Shown here piece after piece: positions 7,898-15,273 of a stretch of DNA of 16,052 nucleotides. The notes beneath the pieces were generated by a model. It had not been told where the DNA came from and searched no databases. It saw nothing but the letters and a program-made list of their open reading frames with translations. A program made the position numbers and the translations under genes. The stretch covers positions 1 through 16,052 of the forward strand of contig NZQO01000122.1 of NCBI GenBank assembly GCA_002693605.1, in the 5' to 3' direction. The stretch is from Flavobacteriaceae bacterium. Lineage in GTDB: Bacteria; Bacteroidota; Bacteroidia; Flavobacteriales; Flavobacteriaceae. The number at the start of each line of letters is the position of its first letter. The stretch's first letter is position 1.

Positions 7898-7923
7898 AAC
7901 TCCTTCAGTTTCCTGAAGGAGTT
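7898..7923. terminator. Bidirectional intrinsic terminator between coaD and rpsT
   Basis: A perfect 11-bp stem (AACTCCTTCAG / CTGAAGGAGTT) closes a 4-base loop. On the minus strand, serving rpsT, it is followed by a clean T tract (TTTTTTGTTTTG), so it is strongest in that direction. On the plus strand, serving coaD, the tail CTTAATTTTC is weaker. Confidence 0.9.
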
Positions 7924-7945
7924 CTTAATTTTCTTAGCTTCTAAA

Positions 7946-8197
7946 TTATAGAGAAGTAACGAACTTAGCGAGCTGCGACTTTAGGTTAGCTGCCTTGTTT
8001 TCGTGGATGATGTTCTTCTTTGCAAGCTTGTCCAGCATAGACATTACCTCAGGAAGTTTTTTCTCTGCCTCCTTCTTGTCTTCCATCTCTTTCAAGTCCT
8101 TCATAGCATTACGCGCCGTTTTGTGCTGATAACGGTTGCGCAAACGCTTGGTCTCGCTGCTTCTAATTCTCTTTAATGCTGACTTATGATTCGCCAT
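7946..8197 (-). CDS. rpsT: 30S ribosomal protein S20 (bS20)
   Basis: An 83-residue, Lys/Arg-rich, all-helical protein that binds 16S rRNA early in 30S assembly. The N-terminal MANHKSALKRIRSSETKRLR, the central RNRYQHKTARNAMKDL and the C-terminal NKAANLKSQLAKFV are standard for bS20, and the length is normal. The ATG is only 22 bases from the 3' end of tRNA-Glu on the same strand, and the only good promoter lies before the tRNA, so the two are probably one transcript. A GAGG with 8 bases to the ATG (8206-8209 on the plus strand as CCTC) is an unusually good Shine-Dalgarno candidate for this phylum. An intrinsic terminator follows 22 bases after the stop. Confidence 0.97.
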   Translation of the reverse strand: MANHKSALKRIRSSETKRLRNRYQHKTARNAMKDLKEMEDKKEAEKKLPEVMSMLDKLAKKNIIHENKAANLKSQLAKFVTSL

Positions 8198-8219
8198 AAT
8201 TCTTTCCTCTTAATTTTTG

Positions 8220-8291
8220 TAGCCCGTAGGGGAATCGAACCCCTGTTACCAGGATGAAAACCTGGCGTCCTAACCCCTAGACGAACGGGCC
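8220..8291 (-). tRNA. tRNA-Glu (anticodon TTC)
   Basis: A 72-base tRNA folds on the minus strand. The 7-bp acceptor is GGCCCGT / ACGGGCT with a terminal G-U pair and discriminator A. The D arm is GTCT / GGAC, the anticodon stem CCAGG / CCTGG with loop TTTTCAT (anticodon TTC), the variable loop TAAC, and the T arm AGGGG / CCCCT with loop TTCGATT. No CCA is encoded. It lies between proS and rpsT on the same strand. Confidence 0.97.
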
Positions 8292-8313
8292 ATTTGTTTT
8301 TCAAATGCGGATG

Positions 8314-8344
8314 CAAAAATACAACACTTTTTCAATACTCCAAA
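8314..8344 (-). promoter_or_regulatory. Strong Bacteroidota promoter for tRNA-Glu-rpsT
   Basis: On the minus strand TTTG (8341-8344), a 19-base spacer and TATTTTTG (8314-8321) form an exact match to the -33/-7 pattern of the primary sigma factor in Bacteroidota. Transcription would start roughly 10-15 bases before the tRNA 5' end at 8291. It is the best promoter match in the window and sits between the proS stop and the tRNA. Confidence 0.75.
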
Positions 8345-8372
8345 TCTTCTGAAAAAAAATTTTCAAAAAATT

Positions 8373-9845
8373 TTAATAGGCCTTTGCGAAAAGCACTCTT
8401 TGCGAGCTTGGCTTGCCCGTAACGATACATGTACCCTGCTCTCTCTCACCGTCAAGGGGGATGCACCTAATGGTCGCCTTGGTCTCATTCTTGATGCGCT
8501 CCTCGGTCGCGGCCGTACCATCCCAATGGGCCAATACAAACCCGCCCTTGGTATCGAGAACCTCCTTAAAGGCCTCGTAGGTATCGACCTTTGTGGTATG
8601 CGAAGCCCTATAGCTAGCGGCCTTCGTAAACAGATTTTCCTGTATTTCGGCCAGTAATTTCTCCACTACATCCACAACTTTTTCCTGCGGAAGAAATTCC
8701 TTGGTGAGGGTATCTCTCCGGGCGAGTTCCACGGTTCCCTTCTCAACATCCTTGGGACCGATGGCAATGCGCAAGGGCACGCCCTTGAGCTCGTACTCAT
8801 TGAATTTCCAACCCGGTTTGTGCGTATCGCGATTATCGAATAACACCCGAATGCCCTTGGCCCGCAATTGCCTTTGCAACTCCACGGCAACGGCACTCGT
8901 GGCTTCAAATTGTGCGTCATCACGATAAATGGGCACGATAACAACCTGGTTGGGCGCCAAATTGGGAGGTAGCACCAAGCCATTGTCATCGCTATGGGTC
9001 ATGATCAAGGCACCCATAAGTCGGGTAGAAACACCCCAGGATGTGGCCCAAACGTACTCTTGCTTACCTTCCTTGGTAGCGAACTTCACATCGAAGGCCT
9101 TAGCAAAATTTTGTCCCAAAAAATGCGATGTGCCGGCTTGAAGCGCCTTTCCATCTTGCATCAATGCTTCTATACAGTACGTCTCCAACGCGCCGGCAAA
9201 ACGTTCCGATTCGGTTTTTAGGCCCTTTACCACGGGAACGGCCATATAATTTTCTACAAACTCGGCATATATATTCATCATTTGCTCGGCCTCGGAGATG
9301 GCCTCTTCCTTAGTGGCATGGGCGGTATGCCCCTCTTGCCAGAGAAACTCGGCAGTGCGAAGAAAGAGGCGCGTACGCATTTCCCAGCGTACCACATTGG
9401 CCCATTGGTTTATGAGCAACGGAAGGTCACGGTAAGATTGCACCCACTTTCGGTAGGTGTCCCAGATTATCGTTTCGGAGGTAGGACGAACAATTAGCTC
9501 TTCTTCCAGCTTGGCATCGGGGTCTACCACAATGCTTCCATCTTCGTCGTTCTTCAAACGGTAGTGCGTAACCACAGCGCATTCCTTGGCAAAACCATCC
9601 ACATGGCTAGCTTCCTTGCTGAAATACGATTTTGGGATGAACAAGGGGAAATAGGCATTTTGGTGCCCGGTTTCCTTAAACATACGATCCAGCTCGGTCT
9701 GCATACGTTCCCAAATGGCAAAACCATAGGGCTTGATTACCATGCAGCCGCGAACGCCCGAATTTTCGGCCAAGTCGGCTTGAATCACCAATTCATTGTA
9801 CCATTTGGAATAATCCTCCCTGCGGGTTGTTAGATTCTTAGCCAT
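8373..9845 (-). CDS. proS: Prolyl-tRNA synthetase, archaeal/eukaryal-like type
   Basis: A 490-residue class II aminoacyl-tRNA synthetase that charges tRNA-Pro. It lacks the bacterial editing insertion and has the C-terminal extra domain of the archaeal/eukaryal type. Visible parts are class II motif 2 in [20 protein letters not shown] (residues 153-172), [10 protein letters not shown] (238-247), motif 3 in [20 protein letters not shown] (271-290), an anticodon-binding domain (about 300-405) and a C-terminal domain ending in the typical Tyr (FAKAY). In that domain the four-Cys zinc site is largely lost: only Cys461 and Cys473 remain, with DGTAATE and TGKPS where Cys would be expected. The start was set at the ATG 9843-9845 ([15 protein letters not shown]), matching family N termini. 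A longer reading from TTG at 9909-9911 would start inside the probable -7 promoter element, so it was not used. Confidence 0.96.
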   Translation of the reverse strand: MAKNLTTRREDYSKWYNELVIQADLAENSGVRGCMVIKPYGFAIWERMQTELDRMFKETGHQNAYFPLFIPKSYFSKEASHVDGFAKECAVVTHYRLKNDEDGSIVVDPDAKLEEELIVRPTSETIIWDTYRKWVQSYRDLPLLINQWANVVRWEMRTRLFLRTAEFLWQEGHTAHATKEEAISEAEQMMNIYAEFVENYMAVPVVKGLKTESERFAGALETYCIEALMQDGKALQAGTSHFLGQNFAKAFDVKFATKEGKQEYVWATSWGVSTRLMGALIMTHSDDNGLVLPPNLAPNQVVIVPIYRDDAQFEATSAVAVELQRQLRAKGIRVLFDNRDTHKPGWKFNEYELKGVPLRIAIGPKDVEKGTVELARRDTLTKEFLPQEKVVDVVEKLLAEIQENLFTKAASYRASHTTKVDTYEAFKEVLDTKGGFVLAHWDGTAATEERIKNETKATIRCIPLDGEREQGTCIVTGKPSSQRVLFAKAY

Positions 9846-9858
9846 ATACTTGGAGTTT

Positions 9859-9875
9859 GGCACAAATCTTGTGCC
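9859..9875. promoter_or_regulatory. Inverted repeat in the proS leader
   Basis: A perfect 7-bp inverted repeat (GGCACAA / TTGTGCC, 3-base centre) lies 13 bases before the proS ATG and downstream of its probable promoter. It could be an mRNA hairpin in the leader or an operator. It is not followed by a T tract, so it is not a terminator. Confidence 0.45.
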
Positions 9876-9908
9876 TTTATAGAGTGTTAAATATGCATTA
9901 GTTCTCGG

Positions 9909-9940
9909 CAAAACTAATTATTTTTATAAAGCCCAACAAT
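9909..9940 (-). promoter_or_regulatory. Candidate proS promoter
   Basis: On the minus strand TAGTTTTG (9909-9916) matches TAnnTTTG exactly. GTTG (9934-9937, 17-base spacer) or ATTG (9937-9940, 20-base spacer) could serve as the -33 element. The leader before the ATG at 9845 would be about 55-60 bases. Confidence 0.55.
9919..9926 (+). promoter_or_regulatory. Candidate -7 element for the lipoprotein-porin genes
   Basis: TATTTTTA, one mismatch from TAnnTTTG, ends 29 bases before the lipoprotein ATG. It sits within the spacer of the divergent proS promoter, so the two would compete for polymerase. No clear -33 element is visible. Confidence 0.35.
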
Positions 9941-9955
9941 TAAAAACACGTAGTT

Positions 9956-11020
9956 ATGCAACTTCAATATACTTATCTGAGAAAATCGAGCGCAGGACTT
10001 TTCGCCCTATTGGCAATTTTGGTCTTGGCCTCGTGTGGAACCTACAATAATGGCGTTAATGACGCCGACGGAATTTACTCTGGCACTCAAGACCAACAAA
10101 TGGAGGTTGCAGCCGATGACAATTACGAACGCGCTAATTATTACAAGCAATATTTCCAGTCTAAGGAATCGAACTATTCCGAAGTGCCGGAAGAAGATGT
10201 CATCTTCACAGACATCGAGGCTTATTCCACTACCGAATCGTTGGATGACGAGGGGTATATCGTGATCGAAGAGAACGACTACCAGGGCTATGGCGGCTGG
10301 GGTACCAATTCGGACAATGTCACCGTAAATGTGTACAATGATGGCGGCTGGGGCTACGGCGCCGGCTGGGGCCTTTGGAACCAACCATTTTGGGGTGGCG
10401 GTTATTGGGGCCGCGGCTACTGGGGTGCCGGTTATTGGGGCAACCCTTACTGGGGCTGGGGTAACCCGTGGTTCGGCTCGTACTGGAACGTCGGTTTTGG
10501 ATGGGGCTATCCACTTTACGGCGGATTTTACTATCCTCACTTCAACAATTATCCTTACTACGGCTATGGAAATATTGCCTACAACCGTGGGCGCCGCAAT
10601 ACTGACTATATAAACAATCGCAATTACAACCGCGGAAGACAGTCGTACGACAGAGGTCGCTCGGGTAATGACTCGCGCAGATCCTATTCTCGTACCGAAG
10701 CTATAAGAAGAGCGACAAGCAATAGAAATTCGCGATCGTTTGAGCGAAGCAACCGCAGCAACCCAAGCTTGTTCCGGAAATCGAGAACCATTCGCCCCAA
10801 CACTCCCGCACGTAATGATAGGAATAGAAGGTCCATTCAGCGTAGCGCTTCACCACGGAACAGTACTATAAATCGTAGTCGTGGCAGCTCAAGAAGTTCA
10901 GGCGTATCTAGATCGTCTGGCATGCGCAGCTCCGGGGCCGTTAGAAGTTCGGGCGCAAGCTCCCGTTCGGGTGGTGCAAGTCGCGGCGGCGGAGGCAGAC
11001 GTGGTGGAGGCCTCAATTAA
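9956..11020 (+). CDS. Low-complexity lipoprotein, Gly/Trp/Tyr-rich then Arg/Ser-rich
   Basis: A 354-residue predicted lipoprotein of unknown function. The N terminus has a basic start, a hydrophobic stretch (about residues 13-25) and the lipobox LASC with Cys27 as the lipid-modified residue. Three compositionally distinct parts follow. The first, about 40-108, is acidic. The second, about 109-206, is rich in Gly, Trp, Tyr and Phe and includes four tandem pentapeptides of the form GxxYW (147-166). The third, about 209-354, is strongly basic and rich in Arg, Ser, Asn and Gly, ending in a Gly/Arg run. No catalytic domain is recognisable. The gene precedes a FadL-type porin by 29 bases on the same strand, so the pair is probably co-transcribed and both act at the outer membrane. 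Such proteins occur in many flavobacteria and are usually left hypothetical. Confidence 0.88.
   Translation: MQLQYTYLRKSSAGLFALLAILVLASCGTYNNGVNDADGIYSGTQDQQMEVAADDNYERANYYKQYFQSKESNYSEVPEEDVIFTDIEAYSTTESLDDEGYIVIEENDYQGYGGWGTNSDNVTVNVYNDGGWGYGAGWGLWNQPFWGGGYWGRGYWGAGYWGNPYWGWGNPWFGSYWNVGFGWGYPLYGGFYYPHFNNYPYYGYGNIAYNRGRRNTDYINNRNYNRGRQSYDRGRSGNDSRRSYSRTEAIRRATSNRNSRSFERSNRSNPSLFRKSRTIRPNTPARNDRNRRSIQRSASPRNSTINRSRGSSRSSGVSRSSGMRSSGAVRSSGASSRSGGASRGGGGRRGGGLN
10394..10453 (+). repeat. Four tandem 15-bp repeats coding for GxxYW
   Basis: Four successive 15-base units encode GGGYW, GRGYW, GAGYW and GNPYW inside the aromatic/glycine part of the lipoprotein. The third-base differences show it is not a very recent expansion, but the unit could still change copy number by slippage. 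Confidence 0.8.
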
Positions 11021-11049
11021 TTATCGTCTTTTTTACTTAAACTTTTCTT

Positions 11050-12567
11050 ATGAATAGGATCTATTTCTTTCTCATAGTGGCACTTTCATTTTCAACGGTA
11101 AATGCACAAGGCGTTGTGGACGGGGTGCGCTATGCCAATGACGACCTTAACGGAACCGCGCGTTTTAATGCGATGGCAGGCGCCTTTGGCGCCCTTGGGG
11201 GCGATTTATCTGCAATGGCCACGAATCCTGCCGGCAGTGCTGTATTTTTAGACAACAGTTTTGCAGTGTCTATGACTATAAGGGACAGGGAAAACACATC
11301 GACCTATTTTAACGGCGTGGCCCAGAGCATCGATACAGATTTTAGCCTAAACCAGGTGGGAGGGGTTTTTGTATTCGATAATCAAAATACCGAATCAAAT
11401 TGGAAAAAATTCACCCTCGGTTTGGAGTACAACAATTCAAACAACTTCGATGACGATCTTTTCATTGCCGGCACGGGAAATAACTCGATAGCGCAATTTT
11501 TCGTCGCCCAGGCACAGGGAATCCCGTTGGACTTGCTGCAATTACAAAGCGGTGAAAGTATTTCGGACCTATACGCCTTCCTCGGGGAAACCCAAGGCGT
11601 AGCCGCACAAAATGCCTTCTTGGGATATCAGGGCTTTATCATTGACCCCCTTGAAAATGACCCGGGCAATACCGCCTACATATCGAACGTCGCACCAGGT
11701 AGTTTTAACCAGAAGTATTCGCTCTTAAGTGACGGGTATAGCGGGAAATACACTCTGAATTTGGGCGCGCAATATACCGATGATCTGTTTTTCGGAATTA
11801 ACCTGAACTCCCATCTTATCGATTACGACCAATCTACGTACTTGTTTGAGGCAAACACCAACGCAGGAAGTACGGTGCAACGCATCGGGTTTGAAAACAA
11901 CCTATCGGTACTGGGCGCCGGTTTTTCGGCCCAGGTTGGGGCCATCGCCAAGATTGCCAACAACCTTCGGTTGGGTGTGGCGTATGACACCCCTACTTGG
12001 TATGAAATTTCCGAAGAAACAACGCAGTACCTAGAGACACGCCATACTTTTGACGGTGCATCAGCAACGGAAATCATCGATCCGCGTGTGGTTAACGTGT
12101 ATGCCGATTACAATTTGAGAACACCGGGCAAGCTAATGGCGAGCGCCGCCTACGTATTTGGACAACGAGGCTTGCTAAGTTTTGAGTATTCCTATAAAGA
12201 TTATTCGAACGTAGAATTCAGCCCCGAGAACGATGCCGTATTTGCCTTTCAGAACGCACAGATCAACAATATCTTGACGGGAGCTTCGACCTACCGCTTG
12301 GGTGGCGAGTACCGTTTCGAGAATATTTCGCTTCGCGGCGGATATCGCTACGAGGAAAGTCCGTATTCCGATGGATCAACCGTTGGCGACCTCACTGGAT
12401 ATTCTGCCGGGCTCGGGTATAATTTTGGGAATTACTTCTTCGACATTTCCTATGCATATGCCGAGCGCGATCAAAACCAACAACTTTACAGCGTGGGACT
12501 AACCGATAGGGCCTTTACCGAAACCCAGTCGAGCAACATCGTATTCACGCTCGGTTTTTCACTCTAA
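11050..12567 (+). CDS. OmpP1/FadL/TodX-family outer membrane channel
   Basis: A 505-residue outer membrane beta-barrel of the FadL family, which moves hydrophobic compounds such as long-chain fatty acids or aromatic hydrocarbons across the outer membrane. The signal peptide spans about residues 1-19 (cleavage expected after VNA). The mature N terminus carries the family signature GTARFNAMAGAFGALGGDLS (residues 35-54) and NPAG (59-62), the N-terminal plug region with the NPA motif. Alternating aromatic/polar strands fill the rest, and the chain ends in a short aromatic-containing strand (FTLGFSL), as expected for insertion by BAM. It follows the lipoprotein gene by 29 bases. The transported substrate cannot be told from sequence. 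Confidence 0.92.
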   Translation: MNRIYFFLIVALSFSTVNAQGVVDGVRYANDDLNGTARFNAMAGAFGALGGDLSAMATNPAGSAVFLDNSFAVSMTIRDRENTSTYFNGVAQSIDTDFSLNQVGGVFVFDNQNTESNWKKFTLGLEYNNSNNFDDDLFIAGTGNNSIAQFFVAQAQGIPLDLLQLQSGESISDLYAFLGETQGVAAQNAFLGYQGFIIDPLENDPGNTAYISNVAPGSFNQKYSLLSDGYSGKYTLNLGAQYTDDLFFGINLNSHLIDYDQSTYLFEANTNAGSTVQRIGFENNLSVLGAGFSAQVGAIAKIANNLRLGVAYDTPTWYEISEETTQYLETRHTFDGASATEIIDPRVVNVYADYNLRTPGKLMASAAYVFGQRGLLSFEYSYKDYSNVEFSPENDAVFAFQNAQINNILTGASTYRLGGEYRFENISLRGGYRYEESPYSDGSTVGDLTGYSAGLGYNFGNYFFDISYAYAERDQNQQLYSVGLTDRAFTETQSSNIVFTLGFSL

Positions 12568-12617
12568 AAAAACGTATTTCCGAAAATAGAATGCCTGCCA
12601 AAAAGTGCGGGGCAATA

Positions 12618-12648
12618 TTTCATACCATTACACGAATGCGTATCTTTG
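12618..12648 (+). promoter_or_regulatory. Candidate promoter for folE
   Basis: TATCTTTG (12641-12648) matches TAnnTTTG exactly, with TTTC (12618-12621) 19 bases upstream as a near -33 element. The leader to the folE ATG at 12688 would be about 30-35 bases. Confidence 0.6.
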
Positions 12649-12687
12649 CCCCTTGTATTTTTATGTACAGTTACTTAGAAATTACCT

Positions 12688-13368
12688 ATGGATTTAGAAA
12701 AACAGCTACATGAAATCGAAGCGATGGGCGACGATCACGTAGGAAGTGCGACAGACACCCCCCTGCGTCCCGATGCTTTTGAACTGAGCGATATCGAAAA
12801 GATTGACAAGATCAAAAAGGACGTGAACAACATAATGCAAACCCTTGGCCTAGACCTGACCGATGATAGTCTAAAAGGTACGCCCAATAGAGTAGCGAAG
12901 ATGTTCGTACAGGAAATATTTGGCGGGCTACACCCAGAGCGGAAGCCAAAGGCGTCCACCTTTCAGAACAAATATAAGTACGGCGAGATGTTGGTGGAAA
13001 AGAATATAACGCTTTACTCCACGTGCGAGCACCACTTGCTGCCAATCGTTGGAAAGGCCCATATTGCCTACATCTCTAACGGAACGGTCGTAGGGCTTTC
13101 AAAAATGAACCGCATTGTAGATTATTACGCCAAGCGGCCTCAAGTTCAGGAACGGCTTACCATGCAAGTGGTGAAGGAATTGCAGCGCGTACTGAATACC
13201 GACGACGTGGCCTGCGTAATCGATGCAAAGCACCTGTGTGTCAATTCGCGCGGTATTCGCGATATAGACAGCAGCACCGTCACTAGTGAATTCGGCGGAA
13301 AATTCAAGAATCCCGAAACCCGCCGGGATTTCCTAGATTACATCAACCTAGATACCGATTTCAAATAA
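12688..13368 (+). CDS. folE: GTP cyclohydrolase I
   Basis: A 226-residue enzyme that converts GTP to 7,8-dihydroneopterin triphosphate plus formate, the first step of tetrahydrofolate (and other pteridine) synthesis; a toroidal decamer in known members. The zinc ligands are present as Cys113 and His116 in the CEHHLLP motif and Cys184 in KHLCVNSRG. GLSKMNRIVDYYAKRPQVQE and the C-terminal FGGKFKN complete the family pattern. An N-terminal acidic extension of about 35 residues precedes the conserved core, as in many homologues. It is followed after 62 bases by cysS on the same strand. Confidence 0.97.
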   Translation: MDLEKQLHEIEAMGDDHVGSATDTPLRPDAFELSDIEKIDKIKKDVNNIMQTLGLDLTDDSLKGTPNRVAKMFVQEIFGGLHPERKPKASTFQNKYKYGEMLVEKNITLYSTCEHHLLPIVGKAHIAYISNGTVVGLSKMNRIVDYYAKRPQVQERLTMQVVKELQRVLNTDDVACVIDAKHLCVNSRGIRDIDSSTVTSEFGGKFKNPETRRDFLDYINLDTDFK

Positions 13369-13430
13369 ACCAAAGGCAACCTAGCTATACATTTATTACA
13401 AATTAGTTAGAAGTCTTACCACTTTTTTCA

Positions 13431-14912
13431 ATGAACGCGCAACACGAAAACCTATCCATTTACAATTCGCTCAGCAAGCAAAAGGAAACCTTTAAGCCCA
13501 TTACCGAGGGCGCAGTAGGCATGTACGTTTGTGGTCCCACGGTCTACAGCAATGTACATTTGGGCAATTGCCGTACTTTCTTGTCGTTCGATCTTGTATT
13601 TCGGTACCTGAAGCACCTTGGGTACAAGGTACGCTATGTGCGCAATATTACCGATGCCGGCCATTTGGAGAATGACGGCGAAAGTGGCGATGACCCCATT
13701 CTGAAAAAGGCCCGCATCGAGCAGTTGGAACCTATGGAGGTGGTCCAGAAATATACCGTAGACTTCCATAGCACGATGGAAAAGTTCAACGCCCTCCCCC
13801 CTAGCATTGAACCTACCGCCACGGGCCATATTTTCGAGCAAATTCACATTGTCGAGAAAATTCTTTCGGAAGGCTACGCCTATGAAAAGAACGGATCGGT
13901 CTATTTTGACGTGATGAAATTCAACGACGACTATGCCTACGGAAAGTTGAGCGGCCGACAGCTGGATGACATGATTACCAATACCCGTGAGCTAGCCGCA
14001 CAGAGCGAGAAGAAGAATCCACAGGACTTTGCCCTTTGGAAAAAGGCCGAGCCACAGCACATAATGCGCTGGCCTTCACCATGGAGCGACGGTTTTCCGG
14101 GTTGGCACCTTGAGTGTACGGCCATGAGCACCAAATACCTTGGCATCCAATTTGACATTCACGGTGGTGGAATGGACCTAAAGTTTCCGCACCACGAATG
14201 CGAAATAGCGCAGGCCGAGGCCACCAACAAGAAATCGCCCGTAAATGTGTGGATGCACGCCAATATGCTAACCCTTAACGGGAAGAAAATGTCCAAATCA
14301 ACCGGAAACTATATCCTTCCCAATGAATTGTTTACCGGAGAAAACGAAGTGATTGGCAAGCCATTTTCCCCCACAATGGTCAAATTTTTCATGTATCAGG
14401 CGCACTACCGGAGTATTCTCGACTTTTCCAAGGAGGCATTGGAAGCTTCGGAAAAAGGCTTCAATCGCCTCATGGATGCCTACCGCAACGCGGCCAATTT
14501 GCCCACAGCAAAGGACAGCAGTTTTGACGTTACAGGTTGGCGACAGTCCTGCTACGATGCAATGAACGACGATTTCAACAGTCCAATTTTGATTGCGCAG
14601 TTGTTTGAGGGCGCAAAATACATCAATGCCGTGAAGGACGGCAATGCGACGTTGACCGAGACGGATAAGGACCAGCTGCAAACCACAATGCACGATTTTC
14701 TGTTTGACGTATTGGGCTTGCTCGACACCGCTTCCGAAGCGAACGACGGGGCCGAAAAACTGACGGGAGCCATCCAGTTGCTTATAGCACTTCGCGAACA
14801 GGCCCGCGCCAATAGAGATTGGGGTACCAGCGACCGTATTCGCGATGAGCTACAGGAAGTAGGCATCCAATTGAAAGATGGCAAGGAAGGCACTACCTTT
14901 ACCTTGAATTAA
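13431..14912 (+). CDS. cysS: Cysteinyl-tRNA synthetase
   Basis: A 493-residue class I aminoacyl-tRNA synthetase that charges tRNA-Cys; cytosolic. The class I HIGH signature appears as HLGN (residues 43-46) shortly after Cys34, the first zinc ligand in MYVCGPTVY. Further zinc ligands sit in WHLECTAMS and [10 protein letters not shown], which also give the cysteine specificity. The second class signature is KMSKSTGN (from residue 286). The C-terminal helical domain contains the DDFNSP motif and ends in a small anticodon-recognition part. Length is normal and the frame is intact. It is followed after 59 bases by yidD. No good promoter is seen in the 62 bases before it, so read-through from folE is likely. 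Confidence 0.97.
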   Translation: MNAQHENLSIYNSLSKQKETFKPITEGAVGMYVCGPTVYSNVHLGNCRTFLSFDLVFRYLKHLGYKVRYVRNITDAGHLENDGESGDDPILKKARIEQLEPMEVVQKYTVDFHSTMEKFNALPPSIEPTATGHIFEQIHIVEKILSEGYAYEKNGSVYFDVMKFNDDYAYGKLSGRQLDDMITNTRELAAQSEKKNPQDFALWKKAEPQHIMRWPSPWSDGFPGWHLECTAMSTKYLGIQFDIHGGGMDLKFPHHECEIAQAEATNKKSPVNVWMHANMLTLNGKKMSKSTGNYILPNELFTGENEVIGKPFSPTMVKFFMYQAHYRSILDFSKEALEASEKGFNRLMDAYRNAANLPTAKDSSFDVTGWRQSCYDAMNDDFNSPILIAQLFEGAKYINAVKDGNATLTETDKDQLQTTMHDFLFDVLGLLDTASEANDGAEKLTGAIQLLIALREQARANRDWGTSDRIRDELQEVGIQLKDGKEGTTFTLN

Positions 14913-14971
14913 TTGGGAAGCTGTATTATTTCCGAAGCACAAATTTCAGTATAACAGGCAATGGGCCGACA

Positions 14972-15211
14972 ATGAAAAACGCATTTACATATCCGTTTAT
15001 AGCGCTCATTCGTTTTTACCAAAACGTCCTCTCGCCCCTTACTCCTGCCACGTGCCGGTATAGCCCCACCTGCTCGCATTACGCGGTTACCGCGCTGCAG
15101 CGCCACGGCCTTTTACGCGGCGGTTGGCTGGCTATAAAGCGAATTGCGAGTTGCCACCCCTGGGGCGGCTCTGGCCACGACCCCGTACCGCCAAAAAAAG
15201 AGGCGCGCTAA
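14972..15211 (+). CDS. yidD: Membrane protein insertion efficiency factor YidD
   Basis: A 79-residue inner-membrane-associated protein that helps the YidC insertase. It begins with an amphipathic/hydrophobic segment ([14 protein letters not shown], about residues 9-22), then the family core [19 protein letters not shown] with Cys28 and Cys34, and the C-terminal [13 protein letters not shown] with Cys61. Length and motif order match the family. It usually sits beside rnpA/yidC in Proteobacteria, but here it lies between cysS and lgt. Confidence 0.95.
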   Translation: MKNAFTYPFIALIRFYQNVLSPLTPATCRYSPTCSHYAVTALQRHGLLRGGWLAIKRIASCHPWGGSGHDPVPPKKEAR

Positions 15212-15236
15212 CACTGGTATCCCTTTCCCGATTTGC

Positions 15237-15244
15237 TATCTTTA
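15237..15244 (+). promoter_or_regulatory. Candidate -7 element for lgt
   Basis: TATCTTTA, one mismatch from TAnnTTTG, ends 29 bases before the lgt ATG in the 62-base gap after yidD. No convincing -33 element is present. Confidence 0.35.
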
Positions 15245-15273
15245 CGCCTTTATCTTTTGAAGCAACCCAAACT

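Noticed and set aside
8345..8372. T-rich tracts after the proS stop as an intrinsic terminator
   Set aside because: There are two T runs on the minus strand but only A/T pairing and no GC stem, so termination here is not supported.
9846..9911. 22-residue N-terminal extension of ProRS from a TTG
   Set aside because: The TTG is part of a consensus -7 promoter element, and family members begin at the ATG at 9845.
7946..9911. T-box riboswitch before proS or rpsT
   Set aside because: The proS leader is only about 60 bases, has one short hairpin, and lacks a specifier loop, T-box sequence and terminator/antiterminator.
10007..10540. Minus-strand open frame (177 codons) opposite the lipoprotein
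   Set aside because: Its Ala/Pro/Val-rich repetitive product is the complement of the Gly/Trp/Tyr repeats, not an independent gene.
13452..13847. Minus-strand open frame (131 codons) opposite cysS
   Set aside because: It lies wholly within a conserved synthetase gene, has no family marks and no promoter.
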